DNA of 64,000 nucleotides from Chrysoperla carnea (lineage: Eukaryota; Arthropoda; Insecta; Neuroptera; Chrysopidae): NCBI RefSeq assembly GCF_905475395.1, contig NC_058342.1:6793501-6857500 (forward strand), given 5' to 3'. This document shows positions 1 through 10,435 of this stretch, piece after piece; within the stretch, counting starts at the first letter, position 1; the number at the start of each line of letters is the position of its first letter. Made by a program: the position numbers and the translations under genes. The notes under the pieces were generated by a model that saw only the letters and a list, made by a program, of their open reading frames with translations, ran no database searches and was not told where the DNA came from.

Positions 1-410
1 AATACTTTTTTTAAGTATTAAAAACTCTTACTAATTCTTTTGACATTTTTATAAAATACTTTTTTTAAGTATTAAAAACTCTTACTAATTCTTTTTATAG
101 CCTATAAATTTACTATTGAAAGTTTTAAAAAGTCGGAATAATTCTTTTTACAGCCTCAAAAAATTATTCAAAACTTTTTTTAAGAATTAAAAACTCTGAA
201 AAAGTCTTACTAACTCTTTTAGTAAGTTTTATTAACTCTGAATAACTCTTCTGGCAGAGACCGAAAAGATGGAATAATTCCTACTTTTTACGTCTTATTA
301 GATCTTATTCAGAGTTTATAAGACTTTTTCAGAGTTTGTAAGAGAAAGTAAAACTTTAAGAACTCTTATTTAAACTTTGTATGACTTTGTAACAGTTTAT
401 TTTTTCCATA
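1..410. repeat. AT-rich repetitive tract
   Basis: A 41-bp unit at 1-41 recurs without change at 55-95. Related 'aaaactct' and 'cttactaa' words continue to about 410 in both orientations. No coding signal was seen. It looks like degenerate satellite-like DNA at the left edge of the window. Confidence 0.6.
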
Positions 411-522
411 AGGGTATGACAGGTATAAACAAATAAAAAAAACCCTATTTCTCAAAAATTAAAAATATTTATTATTATTTATTTATTTGATATTTTAGGG
501 TGTAAAGATAAGTAAAATTTTG

Positions 523-590
523 CCTTTTCACGTGTTTATGCGCTTGAATTGTTGAAGTTTTTCCTGAAAAATAAAAATTATTGCAATATA
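523..590 (+). repeat. Short copy of a non-LTR 3' coding segment
   Basis: This stretch closely repeats 1798-1858, both containing 'cacgtgtttatgcgcttgaa' and then 'cctgaaaaataaaaatta'. At 1.8 kb the same sequence is coding in a non-LTR C-terminal fragment, so this is probably a short orphan piece of that family. Confidence 0.5.
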
Positions 591-758
591 TTAATGCAAC
601 ATTGAGTTACAAACTAAAAGAAAATGTACTAATGTAGCGTGGAAGGTTCTAAAGCAATTATTTTGTTTGTTGTAACATAATGATGCTTCGCATTTTTCGC
701 AAATTGTTTGTGATACACAAGTACATTTGGGAAACTTGCACCGAACCCTTTTTTCTAC

Positions 759-1447
759 TCAAACCGGCCAGTGGCGAATTTGATTTTGATTTAATGCCAA
801 TGGGGGAACATGTTGCGCTGATCCCTTGTGTTTTTTGGCTTGAATTTCCTTTTCAACTGACCTTCGGTGCTTGATATTAGATTTCAAGCCTAGCTTGCCT
901 AAAGTTTCACCGATCCCAAGACGAAAATCGCCTGAAGGCATTCGTTTGTCACTGTAGTTTTTCACTTGCCTTTCTCTTGGATATAAAAGGCAAGAATTTG
1001 CCATAGTCAGGTATAATAAGTGATAAAACATCCAAACCTACTATTTTTACTTTATGTCAAAATTTTATACCTTCCCATAATGCTGTCTCTCAAATCTACG
1101 CCACGCATATGTCGATGTACTTCTTATTGGGCTAATCATAACGTATGACTTGGGCCTTCGGCAATTCATCAGAAAATATGATAGAAGCGTTACAACTTTT
1201 TTGCCTTTCCATATAACGTTCGACACATCAATTCTGTCCATATTTGCTACATATTCAACGGAAAACCCTCGTTTTTTTTTATTACTTCCTTGTCAGCGTG
1301 TAGTTTGCAATCTGGAATGTGATTGCGTCGTACTGTCTCAAGACCCAATTTACTCTGTTTAGCCAAGTATTCCGGCAATGCCAACGAAGTAAAGTAATTA
1401 TCAAAATACAGTTGATAGTTTTGAGGTCTTGATATGCTCCGCGCCAT
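759..1447 (-). pseudogene. piggyBac transposase remnant, catalytic and C-terminal part
   Basis: On the minus strand a stretch reading RPQNYQLYFDNYFTSLALPE matches the second catalytic block of piggyBac (DDE_Tnp_1_7) transposases, where the Asp before N-Y lies in the active site. Further downstream (759-1031) a fragment with LLYPRE and GDFRLGIGETLGKLGL resembles the C-terminal region of the core. Stops and frameshifts separate the pieces, so it cannot be functional. The N-terminal part of what may be the same copy lies at 3190-3525 on the same strand. Family assignment is fairly secure; unity with that distant piece is inference. Confidence 0.65.
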
Positions 1448-1564
1448 TATTTGAATAAATCTCAAATTCAAAAATTTAAAGTCAATAATAATAATAAGGG
1501 GATAGATATATTCCCGGTTTTCAAACAAAATAAAATTTTTGGGTATCATATTTGAGAGTAGCAT

Positions 1565-2095
1565 TAAATGGAAAGTTCACATAGATTCATTATATGCAAG
1601 GCTAAATAAAGTTTGTTTTCAGTTAAGAATGATGAAAAAATAATTGATATAAATTCTCTGCTTATTTATATTTATTAATTTATAATTATTGTATGGGGCT
1701 CTAATAACTGCGCCAAACAAGTTTTAATATTACAAAAAAAGGTTATTAGAATTATATTTAGTCTAAAAAGACATATTTAAAGATTTGAAAATTTTGACTC
1801 TTCACGTGTTTATGCGCTTGAATGGTTTTTCCTGAAAAATAAAAATTATTTCAATACGATTAAAGTTAGTATAAATCGTAATATAAGACAGCAGCGCAGT
1901 TATGTGAGCTCCTTAAGCGATTACAAATGTGTAGATTTAGGACCTCGAAACCAGGCAATTCGCCTTTATAATAAATTTATTAGTTGTAAGAGAATTAATT
2001 CTATAATGGAGAAAGATGGATCGACTTTTATAACTGCAGTGAAAAAGTACTTATTGACTATTTGTCCGTATTCTCTAGACGAAGTGTTGCTATGA
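1565..2095 (+). pseudogene. Non-LTR reverse transcriptase C-terminal fragment
   Basis: Conceptual translation, with stops, gives a post-RT pattern of insect non-LTR polymerases: a WKVHIDSLYARLNKVCFQLR-like helix, then a segment with LILQKKVIRIIF, then RVYALEWFFLKNKN, ending with an open 64-residue stretch (1904-2095) containing NQAIRLYNKF. The EN and RT core are missing, so this is a 5'-truncated dead copy. T-rich low-complexity DNA follows to about 2290. It lies inside the decayed piggyBac region, suggesting a later insertion there. Confidence 0.6.
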
Positions 2096-2104
2096 GGCTT
2101 AGAC

Positions 2105-2290
2105 GAAATTTTGTTTTTTTTTTTTTTTTTTTTTTGTTTGTTTTTTGTTTTTTTTGTTATGTTTTTTTTTTATATTTGTTATCTATTATACAAACACTTT
2201 GTTATTAGTTTGTTAAATTATACTGGTTTCATTTTAAAGAAAATGAATTTTTGTTTTTTTTTTATTTAAAAAAAAAAAAATATATATTTT
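2105..2290. repeat. Poly-T and A/T homopolymer tract
   Basis: Long T runs with a few G interruptions, then an A run, directly after the non-LTR fragment. Probably its degenerate 3' tail plus low-complexity DNA. Confidence 0.5.
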
Positions 2291-2577
2291 AACATATCTA
2301 TTCAACTGAGAAAATATTTTAGTTTGACGTATGTAATTTACAGTTTAATTTTTTATGTACTTCATCTAAGTACCACTTGTATTCCAAATCCTTAACCGAA
2401 TCACACTATGAGTAATACTCGGGAGGCATTTGATCTTTTAGTGTCAGATGCCGGCTTTCCTATGATTTTCTATGGTTTTCCATTATTTTTGCAAGAGGTT
2501 ATTGCCGGGATAGTTCCTAACAAAGTCAGCCATAGCTGCATACCTTTCCCTTCCTTTCTTTTTTCCTATCATATATA

Positions 2578-2940
2578 CAGGGCCCGATCCAGCTATTTTG
2601 CCGCTCCGGGCAAAAATAATATTTGCCGCCCTTTACACTTATATAGGTCATGAACTTCTTATTTCAAAGATGGAATGTTGTTAAATTGAATAATATTCGG
2701 CTCATACGTTTCGTATGAAAAAAATTTATAACCTTAACTTTAAGGAGTTTAAAACTGTGTCTATAATATGAGAAAAACATTCAAAAACATCAAAAACATG
2801 CAATCCCAGTTTTCGGAATATTTCTGGTTTTTGAGTCGCGATTATCGAGATTACTGTATATCGAATTTTAAGGATTTGCCGCCCCAAATTTTTGCCGCTC
2901 CGGGCAGCCGCTCGGCTCGCCCCCTCTGGATCGGGCCCTG
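2578..2940. mobile_element. hAT-type MITE
   Basis: The left end cagggcccgatccag (2578-2592) is the exact reverse complement of the right end ctggatcgggccctg (2926-2940). The 8 bases before (2570-2577) and after (2941-2948) are both catatata, a perfect 8-bp target duplication. Subterminal GCCGCTCCGGGCA words occur near both ends. No transposase frame is present in the 363 bp, so the element is non-autonomous. CAGGG termini with an 8-bp duplication are typical of hAT elements. Boundaries are certain; the superfamily is inference from ends and duplication size. Confidence 0.88.
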
Positions 2941-3189
2941 CATATATAATGCCGTGCTCTGTACAAAATTGTATTGCTTAAGAAAAGAATGAATAAATTC
3001 AATTTGAATATAAGTTGCACCAATAAAATGCTGGATATCAGTATTGGCAACTTGAAAGGATTGAAGTATTTTTTTGTGCTATGTAAAGTTCTGTAATAAA
3101 AGTTATCAGTTCATTGGGAAAAAAAATTTAATTGGTATATCAAGCTCCAGTAAATTATTCGGTAGAGTATTATTTCCTGTAAATCGCAA

Positions 3190-3525
3190 TTGCTGGTCGT
3201 TTAGAACTAGATTTTTTTATCCATTGTAATTGCCGCTTTTTTCGCTTTTAATTAGTGGAAGCTTTATTTGAATGGCTATCTTGCTTTCCAGGATCTGCAG
3301 ACGAGAGGCCAGCAATAGGCTTACTGCGTCCAGATTCATCAATAATTACATCTACATCAACTGCAGTATCTTAACAATCAGAAAAAAGTTTTAAAGCTTC
3401 TAATAACGGTTGAAAATCGGGATCAATAATGCTGTCATCATCGTCCTCTTATCCGTCTTCGCTATCATATTGGTGCAATATGTCACGTATTTCATGATCC
3501 TTCAGTGAGTATGAACCCATTCTGA
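3190..3525 (-). pseudogene. piggyBac transposase remnant, N-terminal acidic region
   Basis: Starting at an ATG near 3525 the minus strand reads MGSYSLKDHEIRDILHQYDS followed, after stops, by an Asp/Glu-rich stretch and basic residues near 3215-3250. Acidic N-termini of this type precede the core of piggyBac transposases. At least three stops interrupt it. It may be the start of the copy whose catalytic part lies at 759-1447, split by a non-LTR fragment and a MITE. Confidence 0.45.
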
Positions 3526-3973
3526 AATAATATGGTAATATTTTAAACCAATATCCACATACTTCGTTACAATTAATATTTCCAACGTCACTCAACGTAA
3601 CAGACATGTTACAAACATGTAAATATATAAACACATAAACATATAATGACATTAAAAAGCAAAAATATACTTTGGTAACAATATATAAACAAAATAATTC
3701 ACTTACCTATCTATATGTTTCTACGAAAACAATACAATTTTATACCATTTTAGTATATTTTATAAAATTCAAACTTTTATCAAATTCCAACTTGTCACTT
3801 TGAACAACGCACGAATTATGAAACTGGCTAAAATCATCAATATACACTATCTATGATTTGATACTAAAAGGTTCGGTGTGGTATGTAACAATACAGAGAT
3901 TTGAATGAGCTTAAATGTTGAGTATATATTTTAGCGGGATAATTGAGGTTTGTTACAGAAATGCCACACGGGT

Positions 3974-3987
3974 TGACAAAGGGTTAA
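3974..3987. repeat. piggyBac-like terminus ending in TTAA
   Basis: The sequence tgacaaagggttaa reads TTAACCCTTTGTCA on the minus strand, like the TTAA-CCCTTTG ends of many piggyBac elements. It lies upstream of the decayed N-terminal piggyBac fragment, as expected for its 5' end. I did not find the partner end. Confidence 0.5.
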
Positions 3988-5140
3988 GCCGAAGTCATAA
4001 TTTAGTTAGAATTTTCACTCCATGTATCGTTAAAACATCGAGTCTGTAAGATACATGGGGTACGTGTATTAACACTCACTATAGATGAACCATTTGTACT
4101 ATTTGTGTTATAAAGTGTTGCCTTTTCGTCGAGGTCTGATATATACAAAGAATTTTAGGGTTGATAATTCTGTCAAATTATACAAAAATTCAACTGGTAT
4201 ATGTTTATTTTGTAAAGTCCAATATAATAGATACTTATATATATATATAGAGGGTAGATGTAAGGAGGATCATCTTAGTGTATCAAAAAGTGAGTTATTA
4301 CATAAGTAGAGGAGCCATAGGCAGGCCCATAGATAAAATAATAGTACTATTTATTACTATTAGTTACATATTGTTAATATTAGTACTATTACAATTAATT
4401 AATATTAGTACTATTACAATATCTTTGGGCAGGCCTATGATAGTACTATTACAATATCTTTGGGCAGGCCTATGAGTTCGAGTGTCCAACAAATAATAAA
4501 AAAGGGAAGATGAGTGACCCATACTTATCTTTGTCTAATCACACATTCGTAGATAAATATTAATGGCGCGTTTTTAGTTTGAATACTTTGAACATTTTTT
4601 AGCACACCTTCAATATGTTTATGCGTTTTTTTTTATGAAATTTTCCAACATCCAATTTGATCCAACTAACTAAATGAAATCTTCAGATAATTTACAGCAA
4701 TCAAACTGATAAAGTAGCCCCAATCTTCAAAAATTTTCTAAGCACCAAAATAAAATAATGAACTGACTCTAAACTCGAGACATGTTCTGATATCCATATT
4801 AATTTCAACTTTTAAACTGAACAAATTAACTTTATTGTCAACAGATTATTTATTTGGAATCAGTTCGGTTTTTAAAAAATTTTTGAAGGCTATATTATGG
4901 TCAAATTTAGAAAGACTAGTTTTATTAGTTTCATGTATTATTTACATTATTCTAGTTAAATAATCAAAATTTATTTTTTGAATAAAATTTATTATCAAGT
5001 AAAATCAGAATGATACCTAATACTTAACCAGGGTTTCACTAGAGTAAGGTACACCAATTATTATTGCCCTTGACATATGATTAGCTTATTGTAATGCATT
5101 TTTATTCTACGTTTTCCATAATTAAGTTTCTCACTTTCGT
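3988..5140. other. No gene seen
   Basis: AT-rich DNA with short spurious frames and no family motif. The only structure noted is the tandem duplication at 4406-4475. Confidence 0.5.
4406..4475. repeat. Tandem duplication of a 35-bp unit
   Basis: Two identical 35-bp units (4406-4440 and 4441-4475), each starting tagtactattacaat and ending with aggcctatga. The preceding 25 bases (4381-4405) are a partial, diverged copy. Confidence 0.85.
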
Positions 5141-5149
5141 GCTTCAGTT

Positions 5150-5192
5150 AGCAACTAATACTTCAGATTAGAAGACAGAAGTATTAGTTGCT
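5150..5192. repeat. Short perfect inverted repeat
   Basis: agcaactaatacttc (5150-5164) and gaagtattagttgct (5178-5192) are perfect complements, a 15-bp stem with a 13-base loop. It could be the relic of a small foldback element; no duplication was identified. Confidence 0.7.
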
Positions 5193-5426
5193 GTCGGTGT
5201 TCATACAGTGGTTTTTGTTCCCAAATATGATCAATATTTTTTATTATTATTTTTAATGTTTCTGTTACAGTAAAGTAAATGTTTTTTGTTAATAGTTAAA
5301 ATTTATGGCGTCTTAATATTTATTCTGTACAATGACACATCAAAATAGCATCATCAGATGGAAATGTATACACTTGTCTATTTTTTAATTAAATAATTCT
5401 AGAAATGTTTGAAAATTTGGCTGCTG

Positions 5427-6125
5427 TTAACATATTCGAACATTGTTTGCAATGAATCTATTTTCCCATGAAACGAACAATGAATTCAGCAGTATGTTTA
5501 AAAACATCATCGGGATATTCAGAATCAACCCATTTATCATGCTTGGAATAATCGTGTTCCAATATATGGCAATTACAAAAGAGCATATTTGTGATTTTGG
5601 TTTCCTAATTCTTTTTGGTTCAATTGAGAAGTCTTCACTATTTTCATCTAGCTTCATACTTAATTCAGATGATATACTTATCAATAACATGTTATCTTGA
5701 TTGCACAAAGCATACAAGTATTTTAAGCAAAGATCAACGAATCCAGTTTTAACTAATCGTGACTTAATTATAGGTTTGTATTCAGTCTTACAGTAAGATG
5801 AAGGCTTATTCAATTTTATTTTTTAATTCAGGAGAAGAATCTTTTTTAATTTCATTTCTTCCAGGTGTTTTACAATAGACATTCCTGCTATTTAATGTAT
5901 CGAAGATGTCATTGAAGATTCTTAAAAATGTTGATGTAGCAAAAGAGCCTTTAAAATCACTATTTTTTAATTCATTTAATTCAATATAGAAGTTTATGTG
6001 TCTATTTTTGATATTACATGCACAACCTTCAGCATATTTCTTAACGCTTAATCTTTTAATATATTCCCAATTTATTTTTTCTGATTTCTTGAAAATAATA
6101 GCACTTTTTTATGCAAAATCATTCC
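5427..6125 (-). pseudogene. P-element/THAP9-like transposase fossil
   Basis: The minus strand from about 6110 down reads KINWEYIKRLSVKKYAEG, then RHINFYIELNELKNSDFKGS, then TFLRIFNDIFDTLNSRN. The order INW-YI, RHI-F and FND-FD-LNSRN is characteristic of the C-terminal catalytic half of P-element and THAP9-like transposases. After a frameshift near 5815 a 128-residue frame (5427-5813) continues with SSYCKTEYKPIIKSRLVKTG, and its far end is unassigned. The THAP finger and first half of the protein were not found, so it is truncated and dead. Confidence 0.6.
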
Positions 6126-6289
6126 TTACTAGTTCCTTACTAGTTCTAACGTATGCCATGGATCGAAAAATACATACATATAAAATACAGGTTTTGAAGT
6201 TTTTGGATGGGTAAAATAAGGTTTAAAATTCGATATCGCTATAGACAAATTTTGCACCTAAAACTTTACATGATTTTTGGATTGATATT

Positions 6290-7165
6290 TATAACAAACA
6301 TCTGCAAATTTATAATCAATCTTCCCGGAATTTTTTTTTTCGATGTTACATTTTCTTTAGAGGCAGTATCCACAAGAGGGGGGAGAGCACCCAAAAGCAT
6401 CTTAACTGCCATCTTTTTGACGCCTATGTTATCATGTACTTCATTTTGTATTGATGGACCTATTCAGCTATCGATGGCATGTGGTGCAAATTTATGATGT
6501 TTATCACTACACGCTGGCTGACATGATGCGCAAGTCACTGGCGATCCACACGGTTGTTTTTATCTTCATAGCAAACATCTGGAATTTTATAATCAATCCT
6601 AAAAGATCCTAAAGAGGGCAGTAAAGATGCTTATGATTACCTCCCCCTTCTTGCGGATGCTGCCCCCCAAAAAAATGCAACTGGCTGAAGCAAATTTCTA
6701 GAGGATTTATTACAAAATTACAGATGTTTGTTATGAAGGTAAGTAATTTTTATTAATTTTATTTAACTTATTCAATACTGTTATTACATTTATATATTAT
6801 TTATATATATCATTTAATGTTTTATCTATGACTGTGTAAATGACCTAGATGTTAGAAACACAGTATAATAATAATAAAAAAAATAACCCTTGTAAATCGC
6901 CAGTGGCTTGCGCATCATGTCAGTCAGCCTTTAATGATTAACATTATAAATTATCACCACATATCATCGATATAGCCCAATAGTTCCATCAATACAAAAT
7001 GGAGTACAATTTGGTTTGATTACAAAATACATGGGGCGTTATCAATTCACGGACTCAATGAGTAACGAAGCTGATTAATCTCGTAATCGGAAACTTAGAC
7101 GTCAAAAAGAGGGCAGTAAAAATGCTTATGGTTATTGTTCAACTTCTTGTAGTTGCTGCCCAAAA
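6290..7165. repeat. Nested foldback (inverted-repeat) element
   Basis: 6513-6545 is an imperfect reverse complement of 6898-6930, sharing 'ctgacatgatgcgcaag'. Moving outward, 6375-6500 and about 6940-7165 also correspond (ccatcaatacaaaatg; gacgtcaaaaagagggcag). Between the arms a second hairpin pairs 6562-6597 with about 6705-6740, and 6605-6668 repeats the 'gagggcagtaaa-atgctta' block. This is a composite palindromic repeat without a transposase frame. Outer limits are approximate. Confidence 0.6.
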
Positions 7166-7500
7166 AGAAAATTTTATTATAAGTGACATTAGATAGCGCA
7201 TGAGTCGCATACATAATTAAAAATTCATTAGCACTGCATAATTACATTTTGTTGGTCATTGATTTGCAAATTTTATTAATTGTTATTGTTAAATATTATG
7301 TTAATTTATTATTTTGTTAAAAATCTAGTATACATGTTATTAAAATATAAAAAGACTTTGAACTTATAAGATCAAGGTAAGAATCATGAATTTTTATTAA
7401 GTTAGTTTTTTTGTTTTTTAGTTATTATGTAGTAGACGTTATATTGTAATTTTGATAATTATAATTTTTAGCTCTATAAAGAGACGAAACGTACACAGGA

Positions 7501-7683
7501 TCAACTGTAATGTCCTGATTTACTCTTTCTAGTCCAACTTCCCTGTGATTCAATTTGTTTTATGATATTTTTATGAATTGCTCTTGAAGTAGAACCACGC
7601 TTTTTTTCATTTAAGTCTGCTATGGTGTTGCACACTAGCTCTGCGGTTAGTGGCTTGTTTTCAATTAAACTGTCGTTAACCAT
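7501..7683 (-). CDS. Unassigned 60-residue open frame
   Basis: This short frame has an ATG start and reads MVNDSLIENKPLTAELVCNT, then a Lys/Arg-rich segment with STSRAIHKNIIKQIES. The pattern vaguely recalls a winged-helix linker-histone-type fragment, but the likeness is too weak to assign. It sits between two repeat elements and may be chance or a relic. Confidence 0.2.
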   Translation of the reverse strand: MVNDSLIENKPLTAELVCNTIADLNEKKRGSTSRAIHKNIIKQIESQGSWTRKSKSGHYS

Positions 7684-7820
7684 ATTTTCATTTAAAAAAT
7701 TGTTTTATTAAAATTTTGCAACTTAAAATTTTACCAGAATTTAAAAATATTTTCCTTTAATTTGGACTTCGATATAATTTAATTTTGATTGTCATTCCAG
7801 AAAATAAGTTTCCCTGTCCA

Positions 7821-7893
7821 CTGAGCCACATATGGTTCAGGAAACGTGCGCTTGAAAAGCACTAATACGCTCTTGAGCCATATGTGAGTCAGG
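7821..7893. repeat. Left subterminal palindromic block of the piggyBac element
   Basis: The block contains cacatatggttcaggaaacg, then gctcttgagccatatgtg, so it is itself an inverted repeat. An inverted relative lies at 10152-10225 on the other side of the transposase gene. Just outside, 7809-7819 reads tttccctgtcc, matching the right terminus. These are likely transposase-binding or terminal repeats. Confidence 0.6.
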
Positions 7894-8052
7894 GGCCATA
7901 TACAACTTCTAAAACGAATAATTCCACTGGACGTTCTTAAACTGTACTGTTTTTGCATTGGACGTGTTGGTACGATCATAAAGTAAACAAAAACGCCGGG
8001 ACATACGAAAAAATATTTTTATTTTTCTAAGAAATTACAAATTATTTCTAAG

Positions 8053-9930
8053 CTATTTCTCACTATGTTTATTTTGGAAACAGCATAAACAAAACGTTTT
8101 TTTGCAATGCAAACACTCAGTGTCTACCCGTTTTACTCTTTTTGCAGCTATTTGCCAGTTTGTGCCTTCTTTACGCAAGTCTTCGTAGCATCCATGGCAT
8201 CGTTTTCGGACAATTTTATTGTCCTCTTTCCGCGGAATTTTCGTCAGAAAGTGTTGATTTGCAATTGAGCTAGTAGACGGTCCTGGGCTATTGGTCAATG
8301 AATTTGCACTCACATCGGATGCATTGTTCAATTGCAAGAACTCCCTAATAATTTCTTGTTGCGTCTGTAGTACGGTTTTGCGATCTCTTCTATTAGTAGT
8401 AGAATGTAGTTTTTGATACAAAAGCGTAGCGTTTGTTACTGATGCACAAATCAAAACATCTAAAGCTATCTTTTTGTACCATGCCAGAGACTTTCTTTTA
8501 GGGTCATAGTAACTTGAAAGTTGATCAGATACATCTATGCCCTTTTTTCGCTCATTGTAATAGAGCACGACTTCTGGCTTCAATTTCCGTTTATAACCTG
8601 CAGACATTTGCATACTAGCGTCATGGCATGTAGAAATCATAACAACGTCACGTTTGTCTCTCCATTTCACCAGTGTTATATTGTCCTTCTGACGAGCAAT
8701 TACTTCACCTTTTTTAGGGCCCATTTTTTTCGATCTTATTGCCCATGGAAGTTCTTTTCTATTTACCCGTAGAGTGCCGCATAAGTCTGTCTTACGCTGC
8801 TGTAAATATTTTGCTAATCCTACGGAATTGTAATAGTTGTCACACACAATTATCCGACCAGCTTCTAGAAGACCATCACATAACTGAACTACGACACTAC
8901 CTGGCTTATCCAAATCAGCAATCTCGGGGTCGCGACCAATGTAAATATTATAGTTCCAGACAAAACCCTCTTCTGTGCAGAGTTTATAGATTTTCAAGCC
9001 GTATTTATGAGCTTTTGATGGGTTGTATTGACGGAAAGATATCCTCCCTCTAAACGGCATCATCGACTCGTCAATGACAATACATTCATCAGGTGTTAGT
9101 AAGCTCTTCCAGTTGTTGATAACAAGGTCCAAAAGTGGTTTTATTTTATACAGACGTTCGTTTCGATCCCTTGGAGCTTCATTATCAACAAAGTGCCAGC
9201 AGCGTAATATTGATGAGAAGCGATTATACGATATGTTTACGTTATGAAATATTGGATGATAGTAAATCGCGTCTAGTTTCCAATATGATTCAAACGTCGG
9301 AAATTTCACAATACCCATAAGCATATACAAGGCAATAAATTTCATCATTTCTTCGCGTGTTACGTCTGTCCACCGGGTCATGCAGCTATGAACTGACATA
9401 TTGACGTTCTGTTTCAGTTGAGAAGCGTATAGATTTGTTTGAGTGACCATAAGATCTAATACTTCATTGGTCAATATACGTCGATAAATGGATACAACAG
9501 ATTGTTCGCCTTGAATATGAAGTGTTGGGGTGCTGTTATAAGGTTGGCGTGACAGTGGTAGTATTTCCTGACTCCAGCCATTTTCTCTATCTATATCATT
9601 TATTTCTTGCGGAGTAAGCCGCATAATCTCACCAGCAGTCCGTCTTCTGCTCGTTTCTGGCCTAGGTGAATTTATGACGTTATCGGATAAATTATCAGCT
9701 GGCGAGTCTGTACCAAAGCCATCGGTTACAATGTTGGAACGAGAAATTTCATCTGGATCAAAATCAGGATCTTCGACGTCGTCATCAGCAAAAATACTCG
9801 GTTCTTGATCCGTAATATTAGACTCTGGATCGCTATTGTCGCTGTTGGAATCCATGTCATCATCACTCAATTCAAAGTCACTTTCTTCTAGTACACGTCG
9901 CAATTCCTCATTTGATAATTTGCGAGACAT
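8053..9930 (-). CDS. piggyBac-family transposase, uninterrupted frame
   Basis: A 625-residue frame from the ATG at 9930 (MSRKLSNEELRRVLEESDFE). The frame extends 16 codons upstream, but that extension is hydrophobic and unlike a piggyBac start. An acidic N-terminus (to about residue 80) is followed by the DDE_Tnp_1_7 core. The three catalytic Asp positions appear intact in DECIVIDESMMPFRG, IIVCDNYYNSVGLAKYL and KKGIDVSDQLSSYYDP. The C-terminus carries a Cys-rich finger (CHGC, CLHC, CLCC, then H) as in piggyBac DNA-binding domains. Length is normal for the family. The protein cuts and pastes elements at TTAA. Repeats flank it on both sides, with a clean TTAA only on the right. It could be mobile, recently inactive or retained; sequence alone cannot decide. 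Confidence 0.93.
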   Translation of the reverse strand: MSRKLSNEELRRVLEESDFELSDDDMDSNSDNSDPESNITDQEPSIFADDDVEDPDFDPDEISRSNIVTDGFGTDSPADNLSDNVINSPRPETSRRRTAGEIMRLTPQEINDIDRENGWSQEILPLSRQPYNSTPTLHIQGEQSVVSIYRRILTNEVLDLMVTQTNLYASQLKQNVNMSVHSCMTRWTDVTREEMMKFIALYMLMGIVKFPTFESYWKLDAIYYHPIFHNVNISYNRFSSILRCWHFVDNEAPRDRNERLYKIKPLLDLVINNWKSLLTPDECIVIDESMMPFRGRISFRQYNPSKAHKYGLKIYKLCTEEGFVWNYNIYIGRDPEIADLDKPGSVVVQLCDGLLEAGRIIVCDNYYNSVGLAKYLQQRKTDLCGTLRVNRKELPWAIRSKKMGPKKGEVIARQKDNITLVKWRDKRDVVMISTCHDASMQMSAGYKRKLKPEVVLYYNERKKGIDVSDQLSSYYDPKRKSLAWYKKIALDVLICASVTNATLLYQKLHSTTNRRDRKTVLQTQQEIIREFLQLNNASDVSANSLTNSPGPSTSSIANQHFLTKIPRKEDNKIVRKRCHGCYEDLRKEGTNWQIAAKRVKRVDTECLHCKKTFCLCCFQNKHSEK

Positions 9931-10151
9931 TTTCAATAAAAATAGCACATACGATATTATACTCTCAACAAACAACAAACAATTTTAGAACTTGAAACGA
10001 TAAACTGACAAACAACAAACTAACAGAATTGTAAAATATGACAATGATATAAAATAATTGCACTGACAAGTCTATGCAAAGTTTATAATTGTCGTATTAT
10101 ATAATAGAGTATTTACACAAACAAATACTTTTGAAAATCTAAAAAAGTTCT

Positions 10152-10225
10152 CTGAACCACATATGTATCATGAACGTGCAGAAGCAAAAATGTCTCCCTA
10201 CGCTCATGAACCATATGTGTTTCAG
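10152..10225. repeat. Right subterminal palindromic block of the piggyBac element
   Basis: Contains ctgaaccacatatgtatcat and, 40 bases on, tcatgaaccatatgtgtttc. It is the inverted counterpart of 7821-7893, so each end of the element carries a paired CACATATG motif about 50 bases apart. Confidence 0.6.
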
Positions 10226-10353
10226 GTAAGAAAACTCTACATCCGGTTTTTCTTTTTTTAAGTATTATTACTAGGGGTATCCTTTGACTATAAAAAAACA
10301 AATTATAAAAAAAATCCTATTGGACTTGTCGGTCAATTTTGCATTTTTATATT

Positions 10354-10372
10354 GGGACAGGGAACGTGTTAA
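10354..10372. repeat. Right terminus of the piggyBac element with TTAA
   Basis: gggacagggaacgtgttaa ends in TTAA (10369-10372), the target of piggyBac insertion. Read inward it matches ttccctgtcc near 7810 at the other side, where the flanking TTAA appears mutated to ataa. Confidence 0.5.
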
Positions 10373-10435
10373 ATGTGGAATACTCTTTGCGGAATACTCT
10401 GGATCAGTACAGGATAATCTGTAGCTTCTTAGTTC

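Noticed and set aside
680..874. Plus-strand 64-codon frame
   Set aside because: Antisense to the piggyBac C-terminal relic.
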